Origin: Catenibacterium sp. co_0103
Lineage (GTDB): Bacteria > Bacillota_I > Bacilli_A > Erysipelotrichales > Coprobacillaceae
DNA: 64,000 nt
NCBI RefSeq assembly: GCF_004168205.1
Contig: NZ_RCYB01000002.1
Coordinates: 3,508-67,507 of the forward strand
Direction of reading: 5' to 3'
Every line of letters begins with the position of its first letter. Within the stretch, counting starts at the first letter, position 1. This document shows, one piece after another, positions 41,999 through 49,002 of this stretch. Position numbers and translations under genes: made by a program. The notes under the pieces were generated by a model that saw only the letters and a program-made list of their open reading frames with translations, made no database searches and was not told where the DNA came from.

Positions 41999-42204
41999 TT
42001 TTCGGTTAAAAAAATTTCGTCCCTTTGTCTTTTGGTTAATTTCAATGCGTAACTAAGTCCGACAATTTCAGAGGCAGTGAACTCACCAATTCCATTCAGA
42101 CGATTATACAATGTTTCTCTTGCTATTCCGCCTTTTTTAGCAATGGCAGTCATAGTCATTCCACTGTCATCTATTGCTTTTTTTAATTTAACTATATCCG
42201 TCAT
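41989..42204 (-). CDS. Cro-like helix-turn-helix protein
   Basis: 71 residues. TMTAIAKKGGIARETLYNRL is a clear XRE/Cro-type helix-turn-helix. First gene on the - strand from the divergent switch region, so it is the Cro position. Start has GGAGAAAC upstream. It would repress the CI promoter and favour lytic growth. Confidence 0.85.
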   Translation of the reverse strand: MTDIVKLKKAIDDSGMTMTAIAKKGGIARETLYNRLNGIGEFTASEIVGLSYALKLTKRQRDEIFLTEKLN

Positions 42205-42223
42205 TTTGTTTCTCCTTTCTTAA

Positions 42224-42240
42224 GTTGCATTTCTTTCAAC
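42224..42240. promoter_or_regulatory. repressor operator O1
   Basis: GTTGCATTTCTTTCAAC, 17 bp, lying just downstream of the PR -10, near the transcript start. Half-sites GTTG and CAAC are inverted. Confidence 0.75.
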
Positions 42241-42248
42241 CTACTTCA

Positions 42249-42277
42249 ACTATACATCACAGTTGCATGTGTGTCAA
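42249..42277 (-). promoter_or_regulatory. lytic promoter PR
   Basis: On the - strand TTGACA (42277-42272) and TATAGT (42254-42249) are 17 bases apart. It drives the cro-like gene and the early operon. Operator O2 covers the -35 and O1 the start, so CI binding would block it. Confidence 0.88.
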
Positions 42278-42278
42278 C
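42262..42278. promoter_or_regulatory. repressor operator O2
   Basis: GTTGCATGTGTGTCAAC, 17 bp, overlapping the PR -35 box. Same pattern as O1 and O3. Confidence 0.78.
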
Positions 42279-42281
42279 CTT

Positions 42282-42323
42282 TTCAACAAAAATGTTGAAT
42301 AATTTTACAACATGGGATATTAT
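42282..42323 (+). promoter_or_regulatory. CI promoter with overlapping palindrome
   Basis: TTGAAT (42295-42300) and TATTAT (42318-42323) are 17 bases apart, upstream of the CI ATG at 42351. The palindrome TTCAACA-AAAA-TGTTGAA (42282-42299) covers the -35, likely a Cro- or CI-binding site. Confidence 0.75.
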
Positions 42324-42350
42324 ATAATTAAAGAAAGGAGGTACATATTA

Positions 42351-42986
42351 ATGCTTGAACTATACAAAAATATTAAGAGAAGAAGGCAACAATTGAAGAT
42401 GACTCAAACTGACCTTGCTTTAAAAATGGGGTATGCAGATAAGAGCATGATTGCAAAAATAGAAAAGGGTAATGTTGACCTTCCACAGTCTAAAATTTTG
42501 GCTTTTGCCAATGCTTTAGAAACAACTCCTGGCGAGTTAATGGGATGGGATTACGAGACAGAAGCAACTGAAACAGTAGATAACATCTATAAACTAGACA
42601 AAATAAAACTACCTTTTCTTGGAAAGGTAGCATGTGGTGAGCCTATCTTTGCGGATGAAGACAGAGAAAGCTATATAATGGTCGGCACTGATATTGGTGC
42701 TGATTTCTGTCTACAGTGCCAGGGCGACAGTATGATAAATGCAAGGATCCATGACGGTGATATTGTCTTTGTGAAGAAAACTGACATAGTAGAGAACGGA
42801 GAGATTGCTGTAGTAATCATAGATGATGAGGCTACACTAAAAAGATTCTTCTATTATCGTGAACAGAATTTAGTTATTCTAAAGCCTGAGAATCCAAAGT
42901 ATCAGGATATAATCCTTACTGGAGAGCAGTTGAATCAAGTTAGGGTTATCGGAAGAGCCGTCGCTTTCCAAAGTGATGTAATATAA
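42351..42986 (+). CDS. CI-like prophage repressor, S24 family
   Basis: 211 residues from the ATG at 42351, which has AAAGGAGG upstream; the open frame begins 39 bases earlier without a site. The N-terminal XRE domain (LKMTQTDLALKMGYADKSMI) binds the operators. The C-terminal S24 autoprotease has the Ser127-Lys164 dyad (CQGDSM, ATLKRF) with a probable cleavage point in VACGEP (93-98). It should be inactivated by RecA-dependent self-cleavage. It maintains lysogeny. Confidence 0.95.
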   Translation: MLELYKNIKRRRQQLKMTQTDLALKMGYADKSMIAKIEKGNVDLPQSKILAFANALETTPGELMGWDYETEATETVDNIYKLDKIKLPFLGKVACGEPIFADEDRESYIMVGTDIGADFCLQCQGDSMINARIHDGDIVFVKKTDIVENGEIAVVIIDDEATLKRFFYYREQNLVILKPENPKYQDIILTGEQLNQVRVIGRAVAFQSDVI

Positions 42987-43010
42987 ATTGATAGGAGGAT
43001 TATAAATTAT

Positions 43011-43547
43011 ATGCAAGAAAAGAAAATGAAATATCAAAGATACAAACGTGGACAGATTGTATTGATTGACTTTAGTCCTTCTATGGGTAGTGAATTACGT
43101 GGCAAACATTTTGCAATTGTAATAACAAAGAAAGACTCCCCTAATAATGGTGTCTTGACTGTCATACCACTAAGTTCCAAAGAAAAACCTTACTATTTAG
43201 ATATAGGAAATTTTGTTTCGAAACAGGTTTATCCGCAATTATTAAATATTACTAGAGAATTATATACAGCATTAGCAAATTTGGATTCATCTGATGCAAA
43301 TGAATACAACGTTGAAGACGTTCAAAAAGTCATCAATAATGTTAATGAATTTAAAAAAGTCGCAAACATATACATTAACAAGAATAAAAAATCATTTGCA
43401 TTGGTACAAAATATTACAACAGTAAGTAAAATAAGAATAAAAAAACCTGTAAATCATTATGATCCAATCAAAAATTTGATTGCTGATAGCCTAATTCTTG
43501 ATTTAGTTGATAATAAAATAAAAGAATTATTCATCAATGATAAATAG
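43011..43547 (+). CDS. MazF/PemK-like protein next to the repressor
   Basis: 178 residues. YKRGQIVLIDFSPSMGSELR and KHFAIVITKKDSP match the PemK/MazF ribonuclease fold, with LTVIPLSSK following. The C-terminal 60 residues are extra. No antitoxin gene is adjacent. It lies 24 bases after the CI gene on the same strand, so it is expressed in the lysogen, possibly as an abortive-infection factor or a non-toxic fold variant. AGGAGG lies 12 bases upstream. Activity is not shown. Confidence 0.75.
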   Translation: MQEKKMKYQRYKRGQIVLIDFSPSMGSELRGKHFAIVITKKDSPNNGVLTVIPLSSKEKPYYLDIGNFVSKQVYPQLLNITRELYTALANLDSSDANEYNVEDVQKVINNVNEFKKVANIYINKNKKSFALVQNITTVSKIRIKKPVNHYDPIKNLIADSLILDLVDNKIKELFINDK

Positions 43548-43567
43548 CAAAGATATAATAACGAGGT

Positions 43568-43596
43568 TTGACAATAGCCGCTTTGTGTGATAACAT
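43568..43596 (+). promoter_or_regulatory. promoter of a candidate small RNA
   Basis: TTGACA and TAACAT are 17 bases apart on the + strand. No reading frame follows before the terminator. The promoter lies in the left arm of an inverted repeat (GCCGCTTTGTGTGATAAC with GTTATTTACACAACGGC). Confidence 0.6.
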
Positions 43597-43602
43597 CTAA
43601 TT

Positions 43603-43685
43603 GAACAAGAGCTATACGCTATTGTTATTTACACAACGGCCTAGCGCCATTGAAGGAATCTCGTTAGAGGTTCCTTTTCTTTTTA
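43603..43685 (+). ncRNA. candidate small RNA between repressor module and integrase
   Basis: About 80 bases after a TTGACA/TAACAT promoter. It has a GGCCTAGCGCC local fold and ends with GGAATCTC-GTTA-GAGGTTCC plus a T-rich tail. No reading frame. It could be the 3' end of the lysogeny transcript or a separate RNA. Promoter plus terminator at this spacing favours a small RNA. Its function is unknown. Confidence 0.42.
43655..43682 (+). terminator. terminator, + strand, after the lysogeny module
   Basis: An 8-bp stem GGAATCTC/GAGGTTCC (one G-T pair) with loop GTTA, then TTTTCTTTTT. It ends the small RNA candidate and any read-through from the MazF-like gene. Confidence 0.85.
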
Positions 43686-43687
43686 CA

Positions 43688-43719
43688 AAAAAAGCACCCT
43701 AGCGCCAACTAGGATGCGG
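43688..43719 (-). terminator. terminator, - strand, before the integrase
   Basis: On the - strand GCATCCTAG-TTGGCG-CTAGGGTGC is followed by seven T. It stops antisense transcription coming from the integrase side. Confidence 0.8.
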
Positions 43720-43838
43720 ATAATGTGATGCTCCAACATCACTATAAAAGAAACTATCACATAAAGTCCTTTTGCGTACTTTATTTTAACGCATAAAGCA
43801 CGTTCAAGGCAAATATAAATGAAGGAGCGTGATTTATT

Positions 43839-44939
43839 ATGGCTGTAAGAAAAGACGAGAAAACTAAAAAATGGTATTTCTATGGGAAATATAAAGATCC
43901 AATAACAAATAAGTATAAAGATTATAAAAGACGTGGGTTCAGAACAAAGCAAGAAGCCAAATTTGCAGAGTCTGAATTTCTAAAAAACTTTCTTGCCGAA
44001 CAAAAAGGAAGCATCCTCATGTCCAGATTAATTGATGAGTATTTTTCACAGAAGAAAAAAGAAATGAAAAAGTCATCGTACAATTCTCTAGTAAATAAAA
44101 CCAACAAGCATATTAGACCTTATTTTAATAATATGATAATTAATGATATCAAGCCAATACATATCAGAAAATGGAAAGATGAAATGAATGCAAAGAATCT
44201 TTCATTAAGATACAAAAGAGATATTTTCATCATGTTATCAACTATCTTTAATTTTTCTGAAAAGTACTACGGAACAGAAAACAATTGTCTAAAGCTTGAA
44301 GGAAATTTCAAAGACCCAACAGAGCCAAAAAAAGAAATGCTATTTTGGACTCTTGAAGAATTCGAGCAGTTCGATAATGTTATTGATGATCTAGAATATA
44401 AAACACTATTCAATTTCTTATATTGGACTGGATGTAGGCGTGGAGAAGCCTTAGCGTTAAACTGGAATGATTTTACATCTGGCTTCAAGACTGTAAAGAT
44501 AAGAAAAACAATAAATCAAAAAATTAAAGGTCAACCCTACGAAATAACAACACCAAAAACACCAGGTTCAAACAGAAACATACCTCTCCCAGAGCAACTA
44601 ATTAGCTTAATACAGAGACTTTATGAATACAGCAAAGAAATAGAAGGATTCAACGATAATTGCTTTGTATTCGGTCTAGAGAAGCCTCTTAGTGATACAA
44701 CAATTGAAAGAAAGAAAAATGAATATTGTAAGATAGCAAATGTGAAGCAAATAAGAATACATGATTTTAGGCATAGCCATGCAAGTTATCTTATTAATAA
44801 CATGCCAAATGATCAAAACCTCATTCTGGCCATATCGAAAAGACTTGGACATTCAAGTCCAACTATAACTTTACAAGTTTATGCACATATGATGCCAAAT
44901 GATGATGATAAACTATTAAACATCATGAACAACAAATAA
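43839..44939 (+). CDS. tyrosine-type phage integrase
   Basis: 366 residues. An N-terminal arm-binding domain (about 1-60), a core-binding domain (about 60-160) and a C-terminal catalytic domain with Arg200 (TGCRRGEAL), His308 and Arg311 (HDFRHSH), His338 (RLGHSS) and Tyr348 (YAHMM). It recombines the phage with the tRNA-Leu 3' end. The gene ends 72 bases before the right core. Arm-like repeats follow its stop. Confidence 0.96.
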   Translation: MAVRKDEKTKKWYFYGKYKDPITNKYKDYKRRGFRTKQEAKFAESEFLKNFLAEQKGSILMSRLIDEYFSQKKKEMKKSSYNSLVNKTNKHIRPYFNNMIINDIKPIHIRKWKDEMNAKNLSLRYKRDIFIMLSTIFNFSEKYYGTENNCLKLEGNFKDPTEPKKEMLFWTLEEFEQFDNVIDDLEYKTLFNFLYWTGCRRGEALALNWNDFTSGFKTVKIRKTINQKIKGQPYEITTPKTPGSNRNIPLPEQLISLIQRLYEYSKEIEGFNDNCFVFGLEKPLSDTTIERKKNEYCKIANVKQIRIHDFRHSHASYLINNMPNDQNLILAISKRLGHSSPTITLQVYAHMMPNDDDKLLNIMNNK

Positions 44940-44940
44940 A

Positions 44941-44961
44941 TTTTAGTCCATTTTTAGTCCA
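44941..44961. repeat. integrase arm-type repeats, right end
   Basis: TTTTAGTCCA at 44941-44950 and 44952-44961, matching the two copies at 9798-9819. They start directly after the integrase stop. Confidence 0.7.
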
Positions 44962-44976
44962 TTATAAATATATAAA

Positions 44977-45003
44977 CAAAAAAACCTCGATTATATCGAG
45001 GTA
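44977..45003 (-). terminator. phage-supplied terminator for the tRNA operon
   Basis: CCTCGAT-ATA-ATCGAGG with seven T on the - strand, directly downstream of tRNA-Leu. It replaces the chromosomal terminator displaced to 9642-9668. On the + strand it also ends the integrase transcript. Confidence 0.85.
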
Positions 45004-45010
45004 ATTTTTT

Positions 45011-45029
45011 AATGGTGCGGGTGACAGGA
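45011..45029. repeat. prophage right attachment core
   Basis: AATGGTGCGGGTGACAGGA, identical to 9677-9695. It forms the CCA end and acceptor strand of tRNA-Leu, so the phage copy restores the tRNA. Confidence 0.93.
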
Positions 45030-45095
45030 CTTGAACCTGCACGCCGAAGCACTAGATCCTAAGTCTAGCGTGTCTGCCAATTTCACCACACCCGC
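45013..45095 (-). tRNA. tRNA-Leu (anticodon TAG), attachment target
   Basis: 83 bases with encoded CCA and a long variable arm. Acceptor strands GCGGGTG/CACCCGC pair fully. The anticodon loop CTTAGGA gives TAG. Its last 17-19 bases come from the phage attachment site. Confidence 0.95.
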
Positions 45096-45102
45096 ATCAA
45101 GA

Positions 45103-45178
45103 TGGTGACTCGCAGGGGATTTGAACCCCTGACCCTCTGATTAAAAGTCAGATGCTCTGCCATCTGAGCTAGCGAGTC
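45103..45178 (-). tRNA. tRNA-Lys (anticodon TTT)
   Basis: 76 bases with CCA. Acceptor GACTCGC/GCGAGTC, anticodon loop CTTTTAA. Fourth gene of the operon Glu-Val-Thr-Lys-Leu. Confidence 0.96.
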
Positions 45179-45183
45179 ACTAA

Positions 45184-45259
<76 letters not shown>

Positions 45260-45266
45260 AAAAAAA

Positions 45267-45342
45267 TGGTGGAGGTTAACGGGCTCGAACCGCTGACCCT
45301 CTGCTTGTAAGGCAGATGCTCTCCCAACTGAGCTAAACCTCC
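45267..45342 (-). tRNA. tRNA-Val (anticodon TAC)
   Basis: 76 bases with CCA. Acceptor GGAGGTT/AACCTCC, anticodon loop CTTACAA. Same sequence as the copy at 58672-58747. Confidence 0.96.
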
Positions 45343-45347
45343 ATATA

Positions 45348-45423
45348 TGGTGACCGGTACGGGATTCGAACCCGTGAATGCATGCGTGAAAGGCATGTGA
45401 GTTAACCGTTTCTCCAACCGGCC
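45348..45423 (-). tRNA. tRNA-Glu (anticodon TTC)
   Basis: 76 bases with CCA. Anticodon loop CTTTCAC. First gene of the operon. Same sequence as the copy at 58235-58310. Confidence 0.96.
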
Positions 45424-45433
45424 AGCGGAATTG

Positions 45434-45463
45434 AGTATATCATAGGAGAAACGAATACGTCAA
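45434..45463 (-). promoter_or_regulatory. promoter of tRNA operon 1
   Basis: On the - strand TTGACG and TATACT are 18 bases apart, with a TGA extension before the -10. It starts 10 bases before tRNA-Glu. Confidence 0.85.
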
Positions 45464-45471
45464 TAGTTATT

Positions 45472-45870
45472 TTAACATTTTGATAAAGAAAATGCTGAAA
45501 TTTTTTTGTCTTTAAAAGTAAACTTAATTTGTATATTCTTCTCTTTATATTTATAGGTTATTGTACCTTTTCCGTTATTGTAATGGTTAGAAGTAGGAGA
45601 AGAATAAGTATGCTTTACTGTAGAATAATCAGTTCCAACAGTAATACTATTCTTAAGTTTATACTTCTTAGTAAAGAGAGTGATTGTTTGGATTTTTCCA
45701 TCCTTTTCTGAATATTGAATATTAGAATCAAATAAAGCATCTGACATCTTTGATGCACTCACACCAGGATAGACCTCTTTATTCTTATAAATGATTGTAT
45801 AGTCCTTTATATCAGTTTGAGCACTACATGCACATAATAAGAGACATAGTAATAATAGTATCTTCTTCAT
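45472..45870 (-). CDS. small lipoprotein
   Basis: 132 residues. A signal peptide with lipobox LCAC puts the lipid anchor on Cys15. The exported part is Lys/Tyr/Thr-rich and beta-structured (TITYKYKEKNIQIKFTFKDK). No family recognised. Last Cys is the final residue. AGGAGG lies before the ATG. It stands alone between the tRNA operon and the reductase gene, divergent from the latter. Confidence 0.78.
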   Translation of the reverse strand: MKKILLLLCLLLCACSAQTDIKDYTIIYKNKEVYPGVSASKMSDALFDSNIQYSEKDGKIQTITLFTKKYKLKNSITVGTDYSTVKHTYSSPTSNHYNNGKGTITYKYKEKNIQIKFTFKDKKISAFSLSKC

Positions 45871-45976
45871 ATGTATACCTCCTTGTCTTTATATTAGAAC
45901 TTTAATAAGAAATTGCAAGAGAAGTTTGACAGGGAGTAACTACCGTCTAGTACAGTAAATGTAGGAGGTATTCGTT

Positions 45977-46867
45977 ATGGAATATGTAAAATTAAATAAT
46001 GGCATAGAAATGCCACTCATCAGTTTTGGAGTCTATCAGATTCCTAAAGAAGATACTAAGAGATGTGTCTTAGATGCAATTAAGTCAGGATATAGAGGCA
46101 TTGATACAGCACAGAGCTATTTCAATGAAAGTGAAGTAGGAGATGCGATTGTGGAATGTGGTGTACCTAGAGAAGAACTCTTTATTACTACTAAAGTGTG
46201 GATTGATCATTATGGTTATGAAGAGTGTAAGGCTTCAGTAGAAGAATCATTAAGAAAACTAAAAACAGATTATTTGGACTTATGTTTGCTTCATCAGCCT
46301 TTTAGTGATTATTATGGTGCTTATCGTGCTTTAGAAGAGTTATATGCGGAAGGTAAAATTAAAGCAATTGGTGTTTCTAATTTCTATCCTGATCGTTTGA
46401 CAGATATTTGTATGTTTGATAGAAAGGTTATTCCTGCAGTGAACCAGGTAGAAGTCAATCCTTTTAATGCACAATGGTGTGCTCAGGAAAACATGGAAAA
46501 ACATGGTGTAAAAATGGAAGCATGGGCCCCATTTGGTGAAGGAAGAAATAATCTATTTACTAATGAAACATTAGTTTCTATTGGTAAGAAATATAATAAG
46601 AGTTCTGCCCAGGTTATGTTGAGATGGCTTGTTCAAAGAGGTGTTATTGTTGCTTGCAAGTCTACTCATATTGAAAGAATGCAGGAAAATATCAATGTCT
46701 TTGATTTTGAATTAACAGAAGAAGACATGAATTCTATTAAAACATTAGATACTAGTAATAGCTTATTCTTCTCTCATAATGATCCTAATATGGTTGAATG
46801 GTTCGACAAGATTGTGAAAGAAAGAAGAGTAAATGAAGATTGTAGAAAAGAAAATAAGAAGTGGTAG
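45977..46867 (+). CDS. aldo/keto reductase
   Basis: 296 residues. NADPH-dependent carbonyl reductase of the (alpha/beta)8 fold. The catalytic tetrad is visible as Asp43, Tyr48, Lys73 and His106 (GIDTAQSYF, ITTKVW, LLHQPF). The C-terminal cofactor motif IVACKSTHIERMQEN is present (VPGSTK-like with Cys). Substrate unknown. TAGGAGG precedes the ATG. A single gene with its own terminator. Confidence 0.9.
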   Translation: MEYVKLNNGIEMPLISFGVYQIPKEDTKRCVLDAIKSGYRGIDTAQSYFNESEVGDAIVECGVPREELFITTKVWIDHYGYEECKASVEESLRKLKTDYLDLCLLHQPFSDYYGAYRALEELYAEGKIKAIGVSNFYPDRLTDICMFDRKVIPAVNQVEVNPFNAQWCAQENMEKHGVKMEAWAPFGEGRNNLFTNETLVSIGKKYNKSSAQVMLRWLVQRGVIVACKSTHIERMQENINVFDFELTEEDMNSIKTLDTSNSLFFSHNDPNMVEWFDKIVKERRVNEDCRKENKKW

Positions 46868-46869
46868 CT

Positions 46870-46897
46870 AAAAAGACTTCAATTGAAGTCTTTTTTT
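46870..46897. terminator. bidirectional terminator between reductase and ABC genes
   Basis: AAAAAGACTTC and GAAGTCTTTTT pair around AATT, with T runs on both sides. Serves the converging reductase and ABC transporter genes. Confidence 0.9.
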
Positions 46898-49001
46898 AAC
46901 GGATGTTATGTTTTGATATCATCTTTTGAATGGATACAGGTATAAAGAATTCTATCACAAATGAAGAAGTATAGAATAATGCGATATGTATTTTTGTGAT
47001 AGGCATGATTAATGGAATAATCATCATCTTTATTGTGAAAATCATAATCACTTCTAGAATAATCCATACAAATGTACCTAATATTAATGCGTTTTTCAAG
47101 TATGTGCGATAGAAACTGTGATCTATTCTCTTAGTTGTTAAACCCATGTTATAGAGATAGTCTCTTGTCTGTTTCTCTTCTCTTAAAATGAGATACTTAA
47201 GGTAAAAATAGAAACCATACAATAATATAAAGACAACTGCAATGAATTCTATCAATACTTTCTGATTGTTGTTGATAAGAGAATTGATTGCATCATTATC
47301 TACAAATGCACCCTCTACCCTAAAACCTAATCTTTCTAATTCATTCTTTACCTGATTGATATTCTTAAGATTATCTACTCTTAATGTATAAGCATCTGGA
47401 CGCCATGGAGTTTTCATGATGATATCAGTCACATCATTTGTAGTGTATTTTGAAGGAAGAACATTTTCGAATGTTACACAACCTTTTTCACTATGAGGAT
47501 CCTCTATACTATAAACGACAACACTTTCTTTGGCTTTAAAAGTTTCCATATGAGGTGCTATACAGTCTCTAGGAATGTAAACATATGGATTTCCTGTACC
47601 GACACTATTTGTACTTATAGCTGATCCTGGTTTTAAAATTCCTCTCACAGGTAGATTCATATAGACAAGTTTAACACAAGGTGTGTTGATATCGACCCAC
47701 TCATCACCATCAGATGATGTTCCCATTTGAGAAATACCAGAAGCATTATAGACAGGTATTGGAACCCATAATCCTATTTTTAACTTCTTGATATTAATAT
47801 CTTCTAGTCTAAGGTTATTTTCTTCTAAGAAAGCTTCCATTTTTTCGCTGCTTAAATAGACACCTTTATTATCAGCATGTTTAATAGTGATGTTTGTATA
47901 ATCATCCCTGCTATCATAAGTTTGAAGCATAAAGATAGATGAACTACCATTCATATGACCATCAGATAGTGATATCTGATCATAGTTATTTTCTGTTGCA
48001 CCATTCATATCATCCGTCCATTCTGAGAAGGTGCTATAGTGAACATCATATCTCCATGTAAGGCGTTCTATGTGACTGACACTTTTAATCTTATTATAAT
48101 CCTGTTGACTCAGAGGTGTTTTTCCAGAATAGTATGTATAATAATCATTCTTATATTTTTCTTTGTAGACAACAAGGTCTCTAGAAGCAACAGAATTAAT
48201 TTTGTCTTCATAAGAAGCACTATATGTTCCATAAATATTATAACTATAAGCACATATAATCATTGTGAAAGCAATAAGTATATTCATTACTGTTCTGAAA
48301 GTACGATGCGAAAAACGAATATCCATGTTTTTATCTTTTAGGATAGGTGCTTTTACTAGATTCTTCTCTTTGGATAGATCTCTATCTATGATTAATGCAC
48401 CCTCCACTTTATAAAGCGTATCAGCTGCTTGAATCATTCTACTATCATGTGATGCACTAATTACATAATGTCCTTTATCTGCATATTCCTTGAGAATATG
48501 AATCATTGTCTGTGCATAACCTGCATCAAGCGCAGCAGTAGGTTCATCTAAGATGAGTATTTCAGGCTGTCTTATTAAGGCTAAATAAACAGCAGCACGT
48601 GTTTTTTCTCCTCCAGATAAGCTTTTAGGATACTTATTTTCAAGAGGTTTTATACCTAATTGTTCTTCATAATCAGGAATTCTTTTACATCCTAATTTTT
48701 CTAGCTGTTTAATATGACTGCCAATAGTCATTCCTTCTATAAATAAAGGGATCTGATGAACATTTGCGAGATGATTATAAATAAACTTTTGTTTATTTTC
48801 TTCATCAAGAGTATCTATTCTTTCACCTTCATAAAGATAAATACAGTCATAAGCAAATTGGAAGGCTTTAAGAAATGTGGATTTTCCTGATCCGCTTCTT
48901 CCTTTGATAACAGTTAAATGTCCACATTCAGCGCAGAATGAAGCATCTTTAAATAGAGTCTTTTTTCCAAAAGACACATTAAGTTGTTTAATTTCAAGCA
49001 T
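46896..49001 (-). CDS. ABC-type exporter, fused ATPase and MacB-like permease (pair 1, second gene)
   Basis: 701 residues from the ATG at 49001 (GGTGG upstream). The N-terminal ATPase (about 1-215) has Walker A GRSGSGKST, signature LSGGEKTR and Walker B ILILDEPTAALD. A first span follows near 240-260 (IAFTMIICAYSYNIYG), then a large external domain of about 290 residues and three more spans near the end, the MacB/FtsX layout. Part of a heterodimer with the gene just upstream, which has LSLGE in its signature. Likely exports or expels a peptide or envelope-active compound. Confidence 0.85.
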   Translation of the reverse strand: MLEIKQLNVSFGKKTLFKDASFCAECGHLTVIKGRSGSGKSTFLKAFQFAYDCIYLYEGERIDTLDEENKQKFIYNHLANVHQIPLFIEGMTIGSHIKQLEKLGCKRIPDYEEQLGIKPLENKYPKSLSGGEKTRAAVYLALIRQPEILILDEPTAALDAGYAQTMIHILKEYADKGHYVISASHDSRMIQAADTLYKVEGALIIDRDLSKEKNLVKAPILKDKNMDIRFSHRTFRTVMNILIAFTMIICAYSYNIYGTYSASYEDKINSVASRDLVVYKEKYKNDYYTYYSGKTPLSQQDYNKIKSVSHIERLTWRYDVHYSTFSEWTDDMNGATENNYDQISLSDGHMNGSSSIFMLQTYDSRDDYTNITIKHADNKGVYLSSEKMEAFLEENNLRLEDINIKKLKIGLWVPIPVYNASGISQMGTSSDGDEWVDINTPCVKLVYMNLPVRGILKPGSAISTNSVGTGNPYVYIPRDCIAPHMETFKAKESVVVYSIEDPHSEKGCVTFENVLPSKYTTNDVTDIIMKTPWRPDAYTLRVDNLKNINQVKNELERLGFRVEGAFVDNDAINSLINNNQKVLIEFIAVVFILLYGFYFYLKYLILREEKQTRDYLYNMGLTTKRIDHSFYRTYLKNALILGTFVWIILEVIMIFTIKMMIIPLIMPITKIHIALFYTSSFVIEFFIPVSIQKMISKHNIR

Positions 49002-49002
49002 A

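Larger units (their letters stand above)
9677..45029. mobile_element. complete siphophage prophage, about 35.3 kb
   Basis: Bounded by a 19-bp direct repeat that is the 3' end of tRNA-Leu, with a tyrosine integrase next to the right end. The modules are complete: accessory operon, lysis, tail (with frameshifted chaperone and 1016-residue tape measure), head, portal, terminase, late regulator, recombination/replication, antirepressor, Cro, CI repressor and integrase. Head and tail genes are of the SPP1/Tuc2009 kind, and the long tape measure shows a long flexible tail. No disrupted structural gene was seen, so it may be inducible. Confidence 0.95.

Noticed and set aside
40786-43700. Octamer TAGCGCCA three times in prophage intergenic DNA (40786, 43642, 43694)
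   Set aside because: Only three copies, differing contexts, and two form part of terminator or local hairpins; chance cannot be excluded.
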